From Ruminococcus sp. (lineage in GTDB: Bacteria; Bacillota; Clostridia; Oscillospirales; Acutalibacteraceae), in NCBI GenBank assembly GCA_017433905.1, contig JAFRGI010000022.1, positions 1 through 40,072 on the forward strand: DNA of 40,072 bases, written 5' to 3'. The position numbers and the translations under genes are program-made. The notes under the pieces were generated by a model. That model was not told the DNA's origin, made no database searches, and was given only the letters and a program-made list of their open reading frames with translations. Below, piece by piece: positions 8,294 through 17,540 of the stretch; the first letter of the stretch is position 1; the number at the start of each line of letters is the position of its first letter.

Positions 8294-9156
8294 GACTTGT
8301 TACCGTCTTTTCTGGACTGCACGTTGTAGGATAAGCGGGTAAGTGTTTTTTCACTGAGAAAATGCTGAAAAAATTTGACAATCTTCATACCCGCACCGGG
8401 AATGATAATCATTTTGCCGGTGCGAGCCTTATCAAAGGCGTAGCGCGCCACGTCGCGCGGATTCAAACCGCCAACAGAAAAACGCACATTGGCAACATCG
8501 TTAAAGCTCGTATTCACGGGACCCGGACAAAGCACAGATATCTTTACCCTGCTGCCCGCGCGGCGCAACTCCTCGTAAACACCCTCGGTCAGACGAACAA
8601 CGTAATTCTTGGAAGCGTAGTAGCTCGAAAAGGTCGGACCTGCCGAAAAACCCGCCATCGAACCGACGTTTAGAATCAAACCACTATTGCGCTCAAACAT
8701 ATCGCCGAGATACAACTTGGTCAGAATGTGCAACGAACTGATGTTGGTATGGATCAGCTTGATCTCACGTTCCAGCGGCACTTCATGAAACACACCGTAA
8801 ACGCCGAAACCTGCGTTGTTAATCAACACGTCTATCTTCTCGCCGTCAAGCTTCAGCTGCTCGTAGAGATCTATCGCATCCTGTTCACGCGAAAGATCAA
8901 TAGTGATGACACGGACACGGATGTTTTTGACGGTGCTGGAAACCACCTGCCCCTGCTGTTGCCGTCTGTTTCTGTTCCCGGCATCATTCGAACCGGCAGG
9001 AGAGGGGGGCTGCGGGCGTTTCTCTATTTCCTCCTTCAGCTTGTTCAGTTCATCCGTGCGGCGCGCGCAAATAATCAAATCATAACCGAGCTCCGCAAGA
9101 TAAAGCGCAAACTCCCTACCGATACCGGAGCTTGCTCCCGTGATTAATGCCTTCAT
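8290..9156 (-). CDS. Short-chain dehydrogenase/reductase with low-complexity insert
   Basis: This classical-type SDR has the NAD(P)-binding TGASSGIG motif at residues 6-13, the structural NNAGFG motif, and the catalytic Y-x-x-x-K (YYASK) preceded by a Ser-containing strand (GSMAGFS). The overall layout resembles YqjQ/DltE-type SDRs. Unusually, a Pro/Asn/Arg/Gln-rich segment of about 30 residues (around 47-75) is inserted between the second helix and third strand, where family members have a short loop. Substrate is not predictable. It begins 2 nt after the methyltransferase stop and overlaps yihY by 4 nt. Confidence 0.87.
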   Translation of the reverse strand: MKALITGASSGIGREFALYLAELGYDLIICARRTDELNKLKEEIEKRPQPPSPAGSNDAGNRNRRQQQGQVVSSTVKNIRVRVITIDLSREQDAIDLYEQLKLDGEKIDVLINNAGFGVYGVFHEVPLEREIKLIHTNISSLHILTKLYLGDMFERNSGLILNVGSMAGFSAGPTFSSYYASKNYVVRLTEGVYEELRRAGSRVKISVLCPGPVNTSFNDVANVRFSVGGLNPRDVARYAFDKARTGKMIIIPGAGMKIVKFFQHFLSEKTLTRLSYNVQSRKDGNKS

Positions 9157-9158
9157 TT

Positions 9159-9788
9159 TTACTCCTTTTCAGCGATCGCGCACATCCACGTGGTACCGCT
9201 TCTTACATATGTTCTGATATTCAGATAGCCTGCGCGCTCGAGCATCTCCTCCATACCCTCGCGCGTCACTGCTTCGATATGCAAACGGTTTTCCACTTCC
9301 TCCCACTTCTTCGGATCAACCGGATCTGCCAACATTTCAAACACCAGCAACAGCCTTCCTCCGCGCTTGAGGGTACGAGCGATTTCTCTGAGATCGCCGA
9401 GCTTATCCGGCCAGAAATAATACGTTTCCACCGCTGTCACAGCGTCAAATTTTTCATTCTCAAAGGGCAGCGCAGATACAGACGCCCGGCGAATAATCGC
9501 CTTGTTGCAAAGAATATTTTTTTGATTCAGTTTTTCCGCCCGGCGAACGCAAAGTTCGGAATAATCTATCCCGTAAACCTTTCCGCAGCCTACCATGTCA
9601 CACAACTTGTTTACGGTTTTTCCGCCGCCGCAACCTACATCAAGCACAACGTTGCCGCTTTGGATCGGGAAATGTGTCAGCGCCCAATCTGTCAGAGCAC
9701 TGTGTCCTTTATTCATCGAACGGATCATCAATTTACCCCAAAAGCCGTTCGGCTTCACCGCATTTTCGATGAGCTTATGATATTTCAT
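9159..9788 (-). CDS. Class I SAM-dependent methyltransferase
   Basis: The 209-residue protein has the Rossmann-type SAM-binding motif I (VVLDVGCGGGKT), an acidic second strand (YGIDYS) and motif IV-VI strands (FDAVTAVETYYFWPD, GGRLLLVFEM), as in the Methyltransf_11/25 families. The reading frame stays open to 9896, but the promoter at 9901-9929 would start transcription near 9893, and the sequence from MKYHK onward is where family similarity begins, so the ATG at 9788 is preferred; its ribosome binding site (AGAAGTGG) is modest. It is the first gene of the methyltransferase-SDR-yihY-kinase operon. Substrate unknown. Confidence 0.85.
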   Translation of the reverse strand: MKYHKLIENAVKPNGFWGKLMIRSMNKGHSALTDWALTHFPIQSGNVVLDVGCGGGKTVNKLCDMVGCGKVYGIDYSELCVRRAEKLNQKNILCNKAIIRRASVSALPFENEKFDAVTAVETYYFWPDKLGDLREIARTLKRGGRLLLVFEMLADPVDPKKWEEVENRLHIEAVTREGMEEMLERAGYLNIRTYVRSGTTWMCAIAEKE

Positions 9789-9900
9789 TGTTTCCACTTC
9801 TTTCCGTTTTAGTGCCTGCTCCGTCTCCCGGCTTATAGTCACCAACAAAAACTGTACGATCAGCTGTGTACGCCGGTCTGCCAAACAGGAACTCATCTAT

Positions 9901-9929
9901 ATTATACCTTTTTGCACAAAACAGGTCAA
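9901..9929 (-). promoter_or_regulatory. Sigma-A promoter of the methyltransferase-SDR-yihY operon
   Basis: On the minus strand TTGACC (9929-9924) and TATAAT (9906-9901) are separated by exactly 17 bp. This implies a 5' untranslated leader of about 105 nt before the start at 9788. No riboswitch fold was recognised in that leader. Confidence 0.75.
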
Positions 9930-9982
9930 GAAAAATTCGTCGCAAAACGCGCAGGATCACATATCATACATTGCAGATTTAT

Positions 9983-11341
9983 TCACCTTTTTTCCAGCAA
10001 TGCCACGCTCTCCACATGCGCTGTGCGGCTAAACATGTCGCACGGCGTGACCTCACGCGTAACATAGCCCTGCGCGGCAAAGAATTTTAAGTCACGCGCA
10101 AGGGTGGCAGGATCGCAGGAAACATAAACCACCCGGGAGGGATGCATTTTGGAAACCGTTCCGACCAACGCCTCGCCGCAGCCCTTTCGTGGCGGATCGA
10201 GGATCACTACATCCGGTACAATGCCTTCCCTGCACAGCTGTTCGGCTGCCGCAGGCGCGTCTGCACAGATAAAACGGGCATTTGTGACGCCGTTGCGCGC
10301 GGCGTTCTGCTCGGCATCGCGCACCGCGTCGGGGATGATTTCCACACCGATAAGCGAAGCGCAACTGTCAGCCATCGTCAGACCAATTGTTCCCGTGCCG
10401 CAATAGAGATCCAGCAGCTGCTCCCTGCCGCTGAGCGCAGCGTATTCGCGCGCCTTCGAATAGAGCTTTTCCGCCTGCACACGGTTGACCTGCCAAAATG
10501 AAAACGGCGAAATGCGAAACCGTTTGCCGCAAAGCTCATCCTCGATAACGCCATCTCCGTAAGCAACACGGTTTTTTTTGCCCAGTATCACATTTGTTTT
10601 TTCTCTATTAGAATTAAAAATGACAGTTTTCATATTAGGCAGCACTTTCCGAAGCTGTCCGATCAGTACATCCTCGTGCTTGAGTCCGTTCCCGTTGACC
10701 ACATAGCATATCATCAGTTCGTCGGTCACCTCGGCACGACGGATGTAGAGATGTCTCAGCTTGCCCCTTCCTGTTGCTTCGTCATAAACCGACACATCGT
10801 ACCGCTCTATAAATGCCCGTGTAACACGTATCACCTCCGCAAACTGCTGCGGCTGCAGCACACAGTCCGCACAGTCGATAATGCGGTGACTGTGAAAGGC
10901 AAAAAAGCCGATCTGCACCTCGCCGCTACGACTTTTTCCGACGGGGAACTGCGCCTTGTTGCGGTAGCGATCCGTTTGGTCGCAAGATATCATCGGTTTA
11001 ATCTCCGTCCGGATGCCACCGATACGCTCTATGGCATCGCGCACCTTTTGCTCTTTGAGCCGACACTCCTCCACATAGGTTATATGCCTCCACACACAGC
11101 CGCCGCATCGGGAAAAATGGGGACAATCCGGTTCGATACGCGCCGGAGAAGGAAGCAAAACGACCTCTATTTTACCAAACGCGTAGGTTTTTTTGACCTT
11201 CAAAATACGAACGGTCAGCTCGTCTCCTACCGCCGAAAGCGGCACAAATACCGCCACACCTTCCTCACTGTGCCCCACACCGCTTCCTTCAGCTGTTGCA
11301 GAGGTGATTTTCAGCTGTATCAAATCATTCTTTTTCAACAT
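9983..11341 (-). CDS. rlmD: 23S rRNA (uracil-C5)-methyltransferase, RlmCD/RlmD type
   Basis: The 452-residue enzyme has an N-terminal TRAM RNA-binding domain (residues 1-60), the 4Fe-4S cysteines C73, C79, C82 and C160 (CPHFSRCGGC, then CADC), the SAM-binding LDLYCGTGTIGL motif, the LDPPRKGCG motif, and the nucleophile motif VSCDPATLARD. This is the TrmA/RumA family, which methylates C5 of uridine in 23S rRNA (U1939 and, in some Firmicutes, U747) or tRNA U54. The Fe-S cysteines favour the rRNA branch, but family members cannot be separated by sequence alone. It is divergent from murC; a likely promoter is at 11361-11389. Confidence 0.88.
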   Translation of the reverse strand: MLKKNDLIQLKITSATAEGSGVGHSEEGVAVFVPLSAVGDELTVRILKVKKTYAFGKIEVVLLPSPARIEPDCPHFSRCGGCVWRHITYVEECRLKEQKVRDAIERIGGIRTEIKPMISCDQTDRYRNKAQFPVGKSRSGEVQIGFFAFHSHRIIDCADCVLQPQQFAEVIRVTRAFIERYDVSVYDEATGRGKLRHLYIRRAEVTDELMICYVVNGNGLKHEDVLIGQLRKVLPNMKTVIFNSNREKTNVILGKKNRVAYGDGVIEDELCGKRFRISPFSFWQVNRVQAEKLYSKAREYAALSGREQLLDLYCGTGTIGLTMADSCASLIGVEIIPDAVRDAEQNAARNGVTNARFICADAPAAAEQLCREGIVPDVVILDPPRKGCGEALVGTVSKMHPSRVVYVSCDPATLARDLKFFAAQGYVTREVTPCDMFSRTAHVESVALLEKR

Positions 11342-11360
11342 AGAGTGTTTTCCTTTATCA

Positions 11361-11409
11361 ATAGTATACTATATTCTAACATTGTGCAACGGATTTGGCA
11401 ACCGATTTG
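11361..11409 (-). promoter_or_regulatory. rlmD promoter region with tandem 12-bp repeat
   Basis: On the minus strand TTGCAC (11389-11384) is followed after 17 bp by TACTAT (11366-11361); a better -10, TATACT, would sit only 15 bp away. Partly overlapping the -35 is a tandem 12-bp repeat, 11386-11397 and 11398-11409, differing at a single position. The divergent murC gene has a perfect TATAAT at 11453-11458 but no good -35. A regulator site is possible but not shown. Confidence 0.4.
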
Positions 11410-11490
11410 ATGAAATTTGCACGAAGGACTTTATTTTTTGTTCGTTTCGCCTTATAATAGGAGCAGAGTATTTTGATGGGAGTGTCAGGA

Positions 11491-12876
11491 ATGAATTATG
11501 ACGAGCTTTTGAATCATATTAAACGCATACATTTCATCGGCATCGGCGGCAGCGGCATGTGTCCGCTCGCAGAAATCCTCAGAAGCGAGGGCTTTCAGCT
11601 GTCGGGCTCCGATATGAACGAGGGCGAAACGCTCAACCGCATGAAAAGCTACGGAATCCCCGTGTATATGGGGCACGCCGCGGAAAACATCCGGGGCGCT
11701 GAACTGGTAGTTTATTCTGCCGCTGTCAAAGAAAACAACCCCGAAAGAAAAGCTGCCTCGGAACAGGGAATCCCCTGCATCGAGCGCAGCGTTATGCTCG
11801 GCGTGGTAACAAGGCGCTACAAAAGAAGTATTGCCGTTGCAGGTACGCACGGCAAAACAACCACCACCGCCATGCTTTCTCAGGTACTGATCGGCAGCGG
11901 CTTTGATCCCTCGGCGATCATCGGCGGCAAGCTGCCTTTCATCGGCGGTAACAGCTATGTCGGACAGAGCGATATCATCGTTTGCGAAGCGTGCGAATAT
12001 GTAGATACTTTCCTGGAACTGAATCCGTTCATTTCGATTATCCTAAACATCGACGCTGACCACCTTGACTACTTCAAGAATTTGGACAATATAAAAAAAT
12101 CTTTTCGAGAATTTGCAAAGCTGACCACGGGTCTGCTGATACTGAACGGTGATGACGAAAATACGCTCGACGCTGTGAAGGATGTCGAGCTGGATAAGAT
12201 CACCTTCGGTTTCGGAGAAAACTGCGATTACCGTGCCGTAAACCTCAGCGCCGACAAGGGCGTGCACGAACAGTACGATTTGCTGTACAAAGGAGAAAAG
12301 CTCACCGATGTTAAGTTGATTGTACCGGGAAAACATAACGTCTACAACTCCCTTGCGGCAGCGGCCGCCGCGCACTATCTTGGCGCGACCGCACACGAGA
12401 TTTCCGAAAACCTGCACAAATTCGGCGGCGTTCACCGTCGGTTTGAAATTCTCGGAACACCCGACGGCATCACTGTGGCGGATGACTTTGCACACCATCC
12501 CACGGAGCTGACAGCAACCCTTAACGCCGCGATGAACATGGGCTTCCGCAAAGTATGGGCAGTTTTCCAGCCGCATACCTTCTCGCGCACCGCCATTCTC
12601 ATGGACGATTTTGCCGAAGCGTTGAAAATCCCCGATACGGCGATCATTTCCGAGATCTTGCCTGTCAGAGAAACTAATACCTATCACGTGTATTCCCGCG
12701 ATTTGGGTGCAAAGGTTCCCGGCTCTGTCTGCCTCGACACCTTTGAAGAAATCACGGATTACGTCTGCCGGCATGCACAGGAGGGGGACTTGATCCTCAC
12801 TATGGGCGGCGGCAACGTGTACATGTGTGCCAACATGATTTATAAACAACTGCAGTTCACATCGGAAAACAAGTAA
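11491..12876 (+). CDS. murC: UDP-N-acetylmuramate--L-alanine ligase
   Basis: MurC adds L-alanine to UDP-MurNAc in the cytoplasm, the first amino-acid step of peptidoglycan precursor synthesis. The 461-residue protein shows the N-terminal Rossmann motif GIGGSGM (residues 17-23), the Mur ligase P-loop GTHGKTTTT (118-126), the central NIDADHLDY stretch and the C-terminal DDFAHHPTE and FQPHTFSRT motifs that are characteristic of MurC. The ATG at 11491 is chosen over an upstream in-frame TTG/ATG pair because GGAG lies 8 nt before it. The gene stands alone, divergent from rlmD and convergent with htrA, with a TATAAT element at 11453-11458. Confidence 0.95.
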   Translation: MNYDELLNHIKRIHFIGIGGSGMCPLAEILRSEGFQLSGSDMNEGETLNRMKSYGIPVYMGHAAENIRGAELVVYSAAVKENNPERKAASEQGIPCIERSVMLGVVTRRYKRSIAVAGTHGKTTTTAMLSQVLIGSGFDPSAIIGGKLPFIGGNSYVGQSDIIVCEACEYVDTFLELNPFISIILNIDADHLDYFKNLDNIKKSFREFAKLTTGLLILNGDDENTLDAVKDVELDKITFGFGENCDYRAVNLSADKGVHEQYDLLYKGEKLTDVKLIVPGKHNVYNSLAAAAAAHYLGATAHEISENLHKFGGVHRRFEILGTPDGITVADDFAHHPTELTATLNAAMNMGFRKVWAVFQPHTFSRTAILMDDFAEALKIPDTAIISEILPVRETNTYHVYSRDLGAKVPGSVCLDTFEEITDYVCRHAQEGDLILTMGGGNVYMCANMIYKQLQFTSENK

Positions 12877-12916
12877 TTTTCGATAAAACGCTTAAGGCAA
12901 CACCGATATACGTTTA

Positions 12917-12961
12917 AACAACAAGCCGCACCACTGATCACTCAGCGGTGCGGTGTTGTTT
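12917..12961. terminator. Bidirectional terminator between murC and htrA
   Basis: A perfect 7-bp stem, CCGCACC (12926-12932) with GGTGCGG (12947-12953), is extended by AACAA/TTGTT after a small bulge. It lies in the 141-nt space between two convergent genes, with short T-rich runs on both sides, so it can end transcription from either direction. Confidence 0.65.
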
Positions 12962-13017
12962 ATAAAGAATATATTATATTGGAACAAGGCATAAACCTTG
13001 GGAGGAAAAACGTAGCA

Positions 13018-14676
13018 TTACCAACCGAAAATCTGCTTCCACAAATCGTCACCTGACTGACGCTGACGGGAGTTATTGTCGGATTGCGCCGCCTTTTCAT
13101 TAAGCTTTGCAGAAGGCTTATACTCGGCAAGAGTCAGCGATAAATCGCTTGTCTTTCCGTTGCGCTTAACTGTCATCTTTACGGTATCGCCCACCTTATT
13201 GTCCTCGAGCGCCTTGCTGATATCAGCGGAGGAAGATACATTCGTATCATTGACAGCAACAATCAAATCACCGCGCTTGAAACCTGCGGATTCTGCGTTG
13301 GAACCGCTGCCGACAGAGAGAACGTAACAGCCGAGATCGTTGACACCGTAATAGAACGCGGTATCGTTGGAATTGATATCGACAAATTCCATGCCGAGAT
13401 CAATCTTGCCTGTCACATAACCGTAGTTCTGCAAATCCTTGATCACGTCGATCACATTATTAACAGGAATAGCAAAAGCAATACCTTCCACCTCTGTTCC
13501 GCTGTCCTTTGCGTTAACAATACCAACCAATTCTCCGTTGGCGTTAAAGAGACCTCCGCCCGAGTTTCCGGGGCTGATTTGCGCATTGGTCTGGAGCAGG
13601 GTCATGTTCTTATCCTCGATCGTCACTTCACGGGCAAGAGCTGAAATGATTCCGTCTGTGACCGTGCCACCCAGCGTACCGAGAGGATTGCCAATCGCTA
13701 CAACATAGTCGCCTACTGCTAGGGATGAGCTGTCGCCAAAGGTAGCGGGAGTTAAACCCTCTGCATCTACCTTGAGCAAAGCAATATCGTTATCCGCATC
13801 GCTGCCGATGAGGGTCGCGTCATATTGAGTCGTGCCGTCTCTGAGCGTTACCGTAATGGTATTTGCACCGTCAATAACGTGATGGTTGGTAACAATATAG
13901 CCGTCTGCGGAAATAATCACGCCCGAGCCTGCTCCCTTGGTGACGTACTGACGGGCAAAGCTGCCGTTTACCAAGCCTTCCGTGGCAATTTCTACCACGC
14001 TGTCTGCGGTCTTTTTGACGATACTCGACGTTGTGTTGGAAGAAACGGACGAAGTATTGGTCACGGAACCGGGGTTAGCCTGATTGATAGTCAGATTGCC
14101 GGAGGTCGTGCTGTTCAGGTTTTTGGCGAGAAAACCGCCTCCAAAACCGAGCGCTGCCGAAGCGACAACAGTCAGTGAAAGCATTGCTGCGATGAAACCG
14201 CGCGACAAAGGCTTCCGTTCCTTCTTTTGTTTTTTTTCGGGTTGTCCGGCAACGGTATTTTGCTGCGTCTGATATTGCGACGCCGTATATCCGGAGTAGG
14301 GGTTTTGATAACCGCGATCGTACGGATTGGTTGTCTGCTGCGACTGATAGCCATAGTCTTGACGGGTACTATAGGCATCTTCATAATTGTTTGGATTATG
14401 GGAAGCCGTACTGTTGTTACCGTTTATATAGGAATGTCGGTATTCGCCGTCGGAGGCATTCCACTCATATGAGCCTTCGGAAACCGATTGTGCCGCTTGC
14501 TCCGAACTGCCGGTGATATCCTCATATTCCTGCACATCCGTACTTTGCTGCGCGGTATACACGTCCTGTGCATCTGCGCTCTGCTGCGCTTCGAAAAACT
14601 CCTGTCTGTCATTCTCGGGAATGGGTCTTTCATTCATTTTATTTTGTTCATAATCATCATAATAATCTTTCATCAT
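13018..14676 (-). CDS. HtrA/DegP-like membrane-anchored serine protease
   Basis: The 552-residue S1C protease has a long cytoplasmic N-terminal region (about 150 residues rich in Gln, Asn, Ser and Tyr), a basic stretch (KKQKKERK), one transmembrane helix (about 160-184), a trypsin-like domain and one PDZ domain (about 425-515). The catalytic triad is H266 (TNHHV), D297 (NDIAL) and S372 (GNSGGG). It should work at the outer membrane face in protein quality control. Two adjacent ATG codons (14676 and 14673) follow a GGAGG site; the second has better spacing. The gene stands alone. Its promoter was not clearly identified in the divergent space with trmO. Confidence 0.92.
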   Translation of the reverse strand: MMKDYYDDYEQNKMNERPIPENDRQEFFEAQQSADAQDVYTAQQSTDVQEYEDITGSSEQAAQSVSEGSYEWNASDGEYRHSYINGNNSTASHNPNNYEDAYSTRQDYGYQSQQTTNPYDRGYQNPYSGYTASQYQTQQNTVAGQPEKKQKKERKPLSRGFIAAMLSLTVVASAALGFGGGFLAKNLNSTTSGNLTINQANPGSVTNTSSVSSNTTSSIVKKTADSVVEIATEGLVNGSFARQYVTKGAGSGVIISADGYIVTNHHVIDGANTITVTLRDGTTQYDATLIGSDADNDIALLKVDAEGLTPATFGDSSSLAVGDYVVAIGNPLGTLGGTVTDGIISALAREVTIEDKNMTLLQTNAQISPGNSGGGLFNANGELVGIVNAKDSGTEVEGIAFAIPVNNVIDVIKDLQNYGYVTGKIDLGMEFVDINSNDTAFYYGVNDLGCYVLSVGSGSNAESAGFKRGDLIVAVNDTNVSSSADISKALEDNKVGDTVKMTVKRNGKTSDLSLTLAEYKPSAKLNEKAAQSDNNSRQRQSGDDLWKQIFGW

Positions 14677-14816
14677 AATTCCTCCTGTATCTGAGCAGCT
14701 TTCGCTGTGCTTTTTTATCGTGTCTATATCATAAAACCTCAAAGTGAAAAACAAATGAAATCAGCTTGAAAAAAAACTGTATTTTTTGAAATAATGATTT
14801 TCACTTTTTAATACAA

Positions 14817-14845
14817 TTGACGACAAACGCTCTAAATGGTATACT
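14817..14845 (+). promoter_or_regulatory. Sigma-A promoter of trmO
   Basis: TTGACG (14817-14822) and TATACT (14840-14845) are separated by 17 bp, and the start codon lies 33 nt downstream of the -10 behind a GGAGAG site. Confidence 0.75.
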
Positions 14846-14877
14846 AAACATAAGATTTAACGACGGAGAGTAATCAT

Positions 14878-15615
14878 ATGGATATGACGCCGATTGCACA
14901 CATTTACAATGATTTTCCAACCAAATTCGGACTGCCGCGCCAGAGCGGGATGTCCGAGCATCTGATTTCAGAGATTGTCATGGAAAAGCCTTATCGTAAT
15001 ATCGACGCATTTCGCGGTATCGACGCGTTTGACTACCTATGGCTGATCTGGATTTTTAACCCGATGGGAAAGCGCGCATGGTCTCCGACCGTCCGTCCCC
15101 CCAAGCTCGGCGGCAACAAACGGATGGGCGTGTTCGCCACACGCTCACCAAATCGCCCGAATCCGATCGGTTTAACGCGTGTCAAGCTGATTTCGCTGGA
15201 ACAAACTACCGATCGCGGACCTGTTTTGACCGTTGCGGGAGCGGATTTGATGAGCGGCACGGCCATTCTGGATATCAAACCCTATCTGCCCTATGCCGAC
15301 AGTGTTCCGCACGCCACCGCAGGTACATACGATCCCGCGCATCAAAAACGCTGCAACGTGGTCATTCCCGAACAAGTGGCGTCGTTATTTGATGAAAACC
15401 AACTCGCCGCACTGCGGGAAGCACTTTCCTATGATCCGCGACCGGGTTATCAAACCGACGAGAACCGCTGTTACGGATTTGCCTACGGCGACTATGACAT
15501 TCATTTCAAGGTCTCCGGATACACGGTCACGGTCACGGAAGCACAAAAGGCTGTGCCTTCTTATAAATATCCAAACGTTCCCGCGAACGGAGAACACCAC
15601 CCATGCCGGGAATAA
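14878..15615 (+). CDS. trmO: tRNA (N6-threonylcarbamoyladenosine37-N6)-methyltransferase
   Basis: TrmO (YaeB/TsaA family) methylates the t6A37 base of certain tRNAs. The 245-residue protein shows the family hallmarks in the N-terminal half: an early KFGLPRQSG segment, DAFDYLWLIWIF, the basic VRPPKLGG stretch, and the highly conserved GVFATRSPNRPNPIGLT motif, followed by LDIKPYLPYAD. The C-terminal region resembles the second domain of E. coli TrmO. The start ATG has GGAGAG upstream; an in-frame ATG two codons later is an alternative. It is a single-gene unit with its own promoter and terminator. Confidence 0.92.
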   Translation: MDMTPIAHIYNDFPTKFGLPRQSGMSEHLISEIVMEKPYRNIDAFRGIDAFDYLWLIWIFNPMGKRAWSPTVRPPKLGGNKRMGVFATRSPNRPNPIGLTRVKLISLEQTTDRGPVLTVAGADLMSGTAILDIKPYLPYADSVPHATAGTYDPAHQKRCNVVIPEQVASLFDENQLAALREALSYDPRPGYQTDENRCYGFAYGDYDIHFKVSGYTVTVTEAQKAVPSYKYPNVPANGEHHPCRE

Positions 15616-15634
15616 TCTTTTTCCCATAATATAT

Positions 15635-15684
15635 AACAAGCATATGTCTGTCCGTTTGGGTCACACATATGCTTGTTCTGTTTT
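15635..15684. terminator. Terminator between trmO and the GDPD gene
   Basis: A perfect 13-bp inverted repeat (15635-15647 with 15665-15677) with a 17-nt loop is followed by CTGTTTTC on the plus strand. The arms are flanked by A/T-rich sequence on both sides, so it may serve the convergent genes on both strands. Confidence 0.75.
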
Positions 15685-15734
15685 CATATAAATCGCTTTA
15701 TGCAGCTGTTAACGGATTTGCAAAATACAAAATA

Positions 15735-17486
15735 TCAGAATATCAGATTGGAAATACCTTCCATCATACGCTCAAGAGAAGTCATGCTCTCCAGCTCCTG
15801 CTTGATTTGCTCGGCTTCTGCCACATAGTCGGTGATAATGCCGTCCGCTTCACTGCGCATGAAACGACGGATATCGTCTTTATCATTCACCGTCCAAACA
15901 AAGACCTTCTTCCCCACATGGTGAATGTTCGTGATCGTCTCGTCCGTAGCAACTTCTTCCTCCAACATGAGATAATCGCAGTTGAGCATAGCGGTATTTC
16001 CGAAGGAAGCAAATGCGAGATACCCCGTTTTGATTTCGGGATACATCGTCGCAACATATTCGATCAGGTTGTATTTCAGCGAAATAATAATTGTTTCATC
16101 AGTCATGTGGCGTTCCCGAATGATACGCACAGCGTCATCCGCCATCTGACGGTCGGCTGTTTCGCCTTTCAGCTCTACCAGCAACGTCACCTTGCCTCGG
16201 CTGGCCTCTAGCATTTCTTCCAGAGTCGGCACAGGTTCGCCGTTAACCCGCAGCGTTCTGATCTCATCTAACATCATCTCGGAAGGCTTTTGGGGAACCC
16301 CCGCTGTGCGCGATGCTCTCATCATGGTTAATCACATAGTAGCCGTCCGCCGTGCGCTGAATATCCGTCTCTGAGCCTTCGGCTCCCAACTCATACGCTT
16401 TGTTCACACCTGCAACGGTATTTTCCGCCGCCTCAAAACCTCCGGCGCGGTGTGCAATAACGCCGGTCGTCACCTCGACCGGGAAGATCTCGTCATCAAA
16501 AGCATATACCAGTATCGAGAACATGCCGGCACACGCTACGCACACACATACATAGGCAATCACCAGCGGAGACTTACGGTTTTTTCGTTTACGATAATCC
16601 CACTCGCCTTCGCTTTGATAACGCAAATACATAACCGTCAGATTACACACATAAAACTGCATCAGAAACAGCATGGCCGTCATCATGATAAAAATGGCAC
16701 CGATCATCAGGCATACACCTAAAAACTGCGCGATACTTTTTCCCGAATCCGAAACTACCCATGCTATGACCACCAATAACAGTACACCGATAAAGATAAC
16801 CGCCAACAACAAGAAAAAAATCAGAAATTCAAAGAATAGATTTCTCCAATTTTTTTGACCAACCGTGCCGAGTACCGCGCAGCTTTTCCCAGTTTCATAT
16901 CATCGAGCAATACACCGTGAAATATAAAGGTACACAGCACGCCAACCGCAACCAACGCCGCAATCAGCAAGCCGGAGCCTAAGAGATACAGAGGATTGCC
17001 GTATATAACAGAGGAGATAAATTTCGGAATATAAAAGCTTTTTGTCAGAGAAATACTGAAGCCAAAGTGTATGAGCGGCGAAAAGAATGCAATGTACAGT
17101 ATCACTGCCAATCCCGGCAGTGACAAAAAACGTCGGAGAGCAAAAATACTGTCCCGGCAGCAGTAAAACACACCGGTCTTTTCCCCCTTGAGAAACCGCC
17201 CGCAAAAAACAATCGGCATGTGAATATCAAACGCTATGAAAACCAACAACGTCAGAATCGTCAACAGTAAAATGAATATCCCCTGCCAGCTGGTGAACAA
17301 AAACAGATAATCGCCGCTGGTAACAGCAACTTTGCCCGTGCTCCAAAGCAGAAGCGTTGATAATTTTGAAAAGACAATCAGCCAAAGCTGCGTAACACCC
17401 AAGGCAACCAACTGACAAAGCATCAACCCGGGGACAGCCTGTCTAAACGGCAAAAAGCGCTGCTTTTTTTGTTTCATATTGCGCAT
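15735..17486 (-). pseudogene. Membrane-domain glycerophosphodiester phosphodiesterase, two frameshifts
   Basis: Three consecutive frames together spell one protein of about 580 residues. Frame 1 (17486-16821) and the first half of frame 2 (16812-16264) form a multi-helix membrane domain (GPDPase_memb type); the GDPD catalytic domain starts in frame 2 with IAHRAGG, AAENT, SETDIQ and INHDESI and continues in frame 3 (16325-15735) with RTAGVPQKPSEM, LLVELKG and VFVWTVND. The first break is in a run of seven T (16850-16856), where one more base restores a continuous reading into FFEFLIFFLLL. The second is at GCGCG (16308-16312), where two added bases restore HDESIARTAG. Either the gene is dead or these are sequence errors. 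An intact enzyme would hydrolyse glycerophosphodiesters. Start is 17486 or 17477. Confidence 0.85.
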
Positions 17487-17540
17487 TTCCTCCGTCTATC
17501 CGTTTTGTCATTTTCCTCAAATAAAACTGTCGAACCACCA

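Noticed and set aside
9775-9960. 61-codon minus-strand frame in the leader of the methyltransferase operon
   Set aside because: It would begin upstream of the predicted promoter and has no ribosome binding site.
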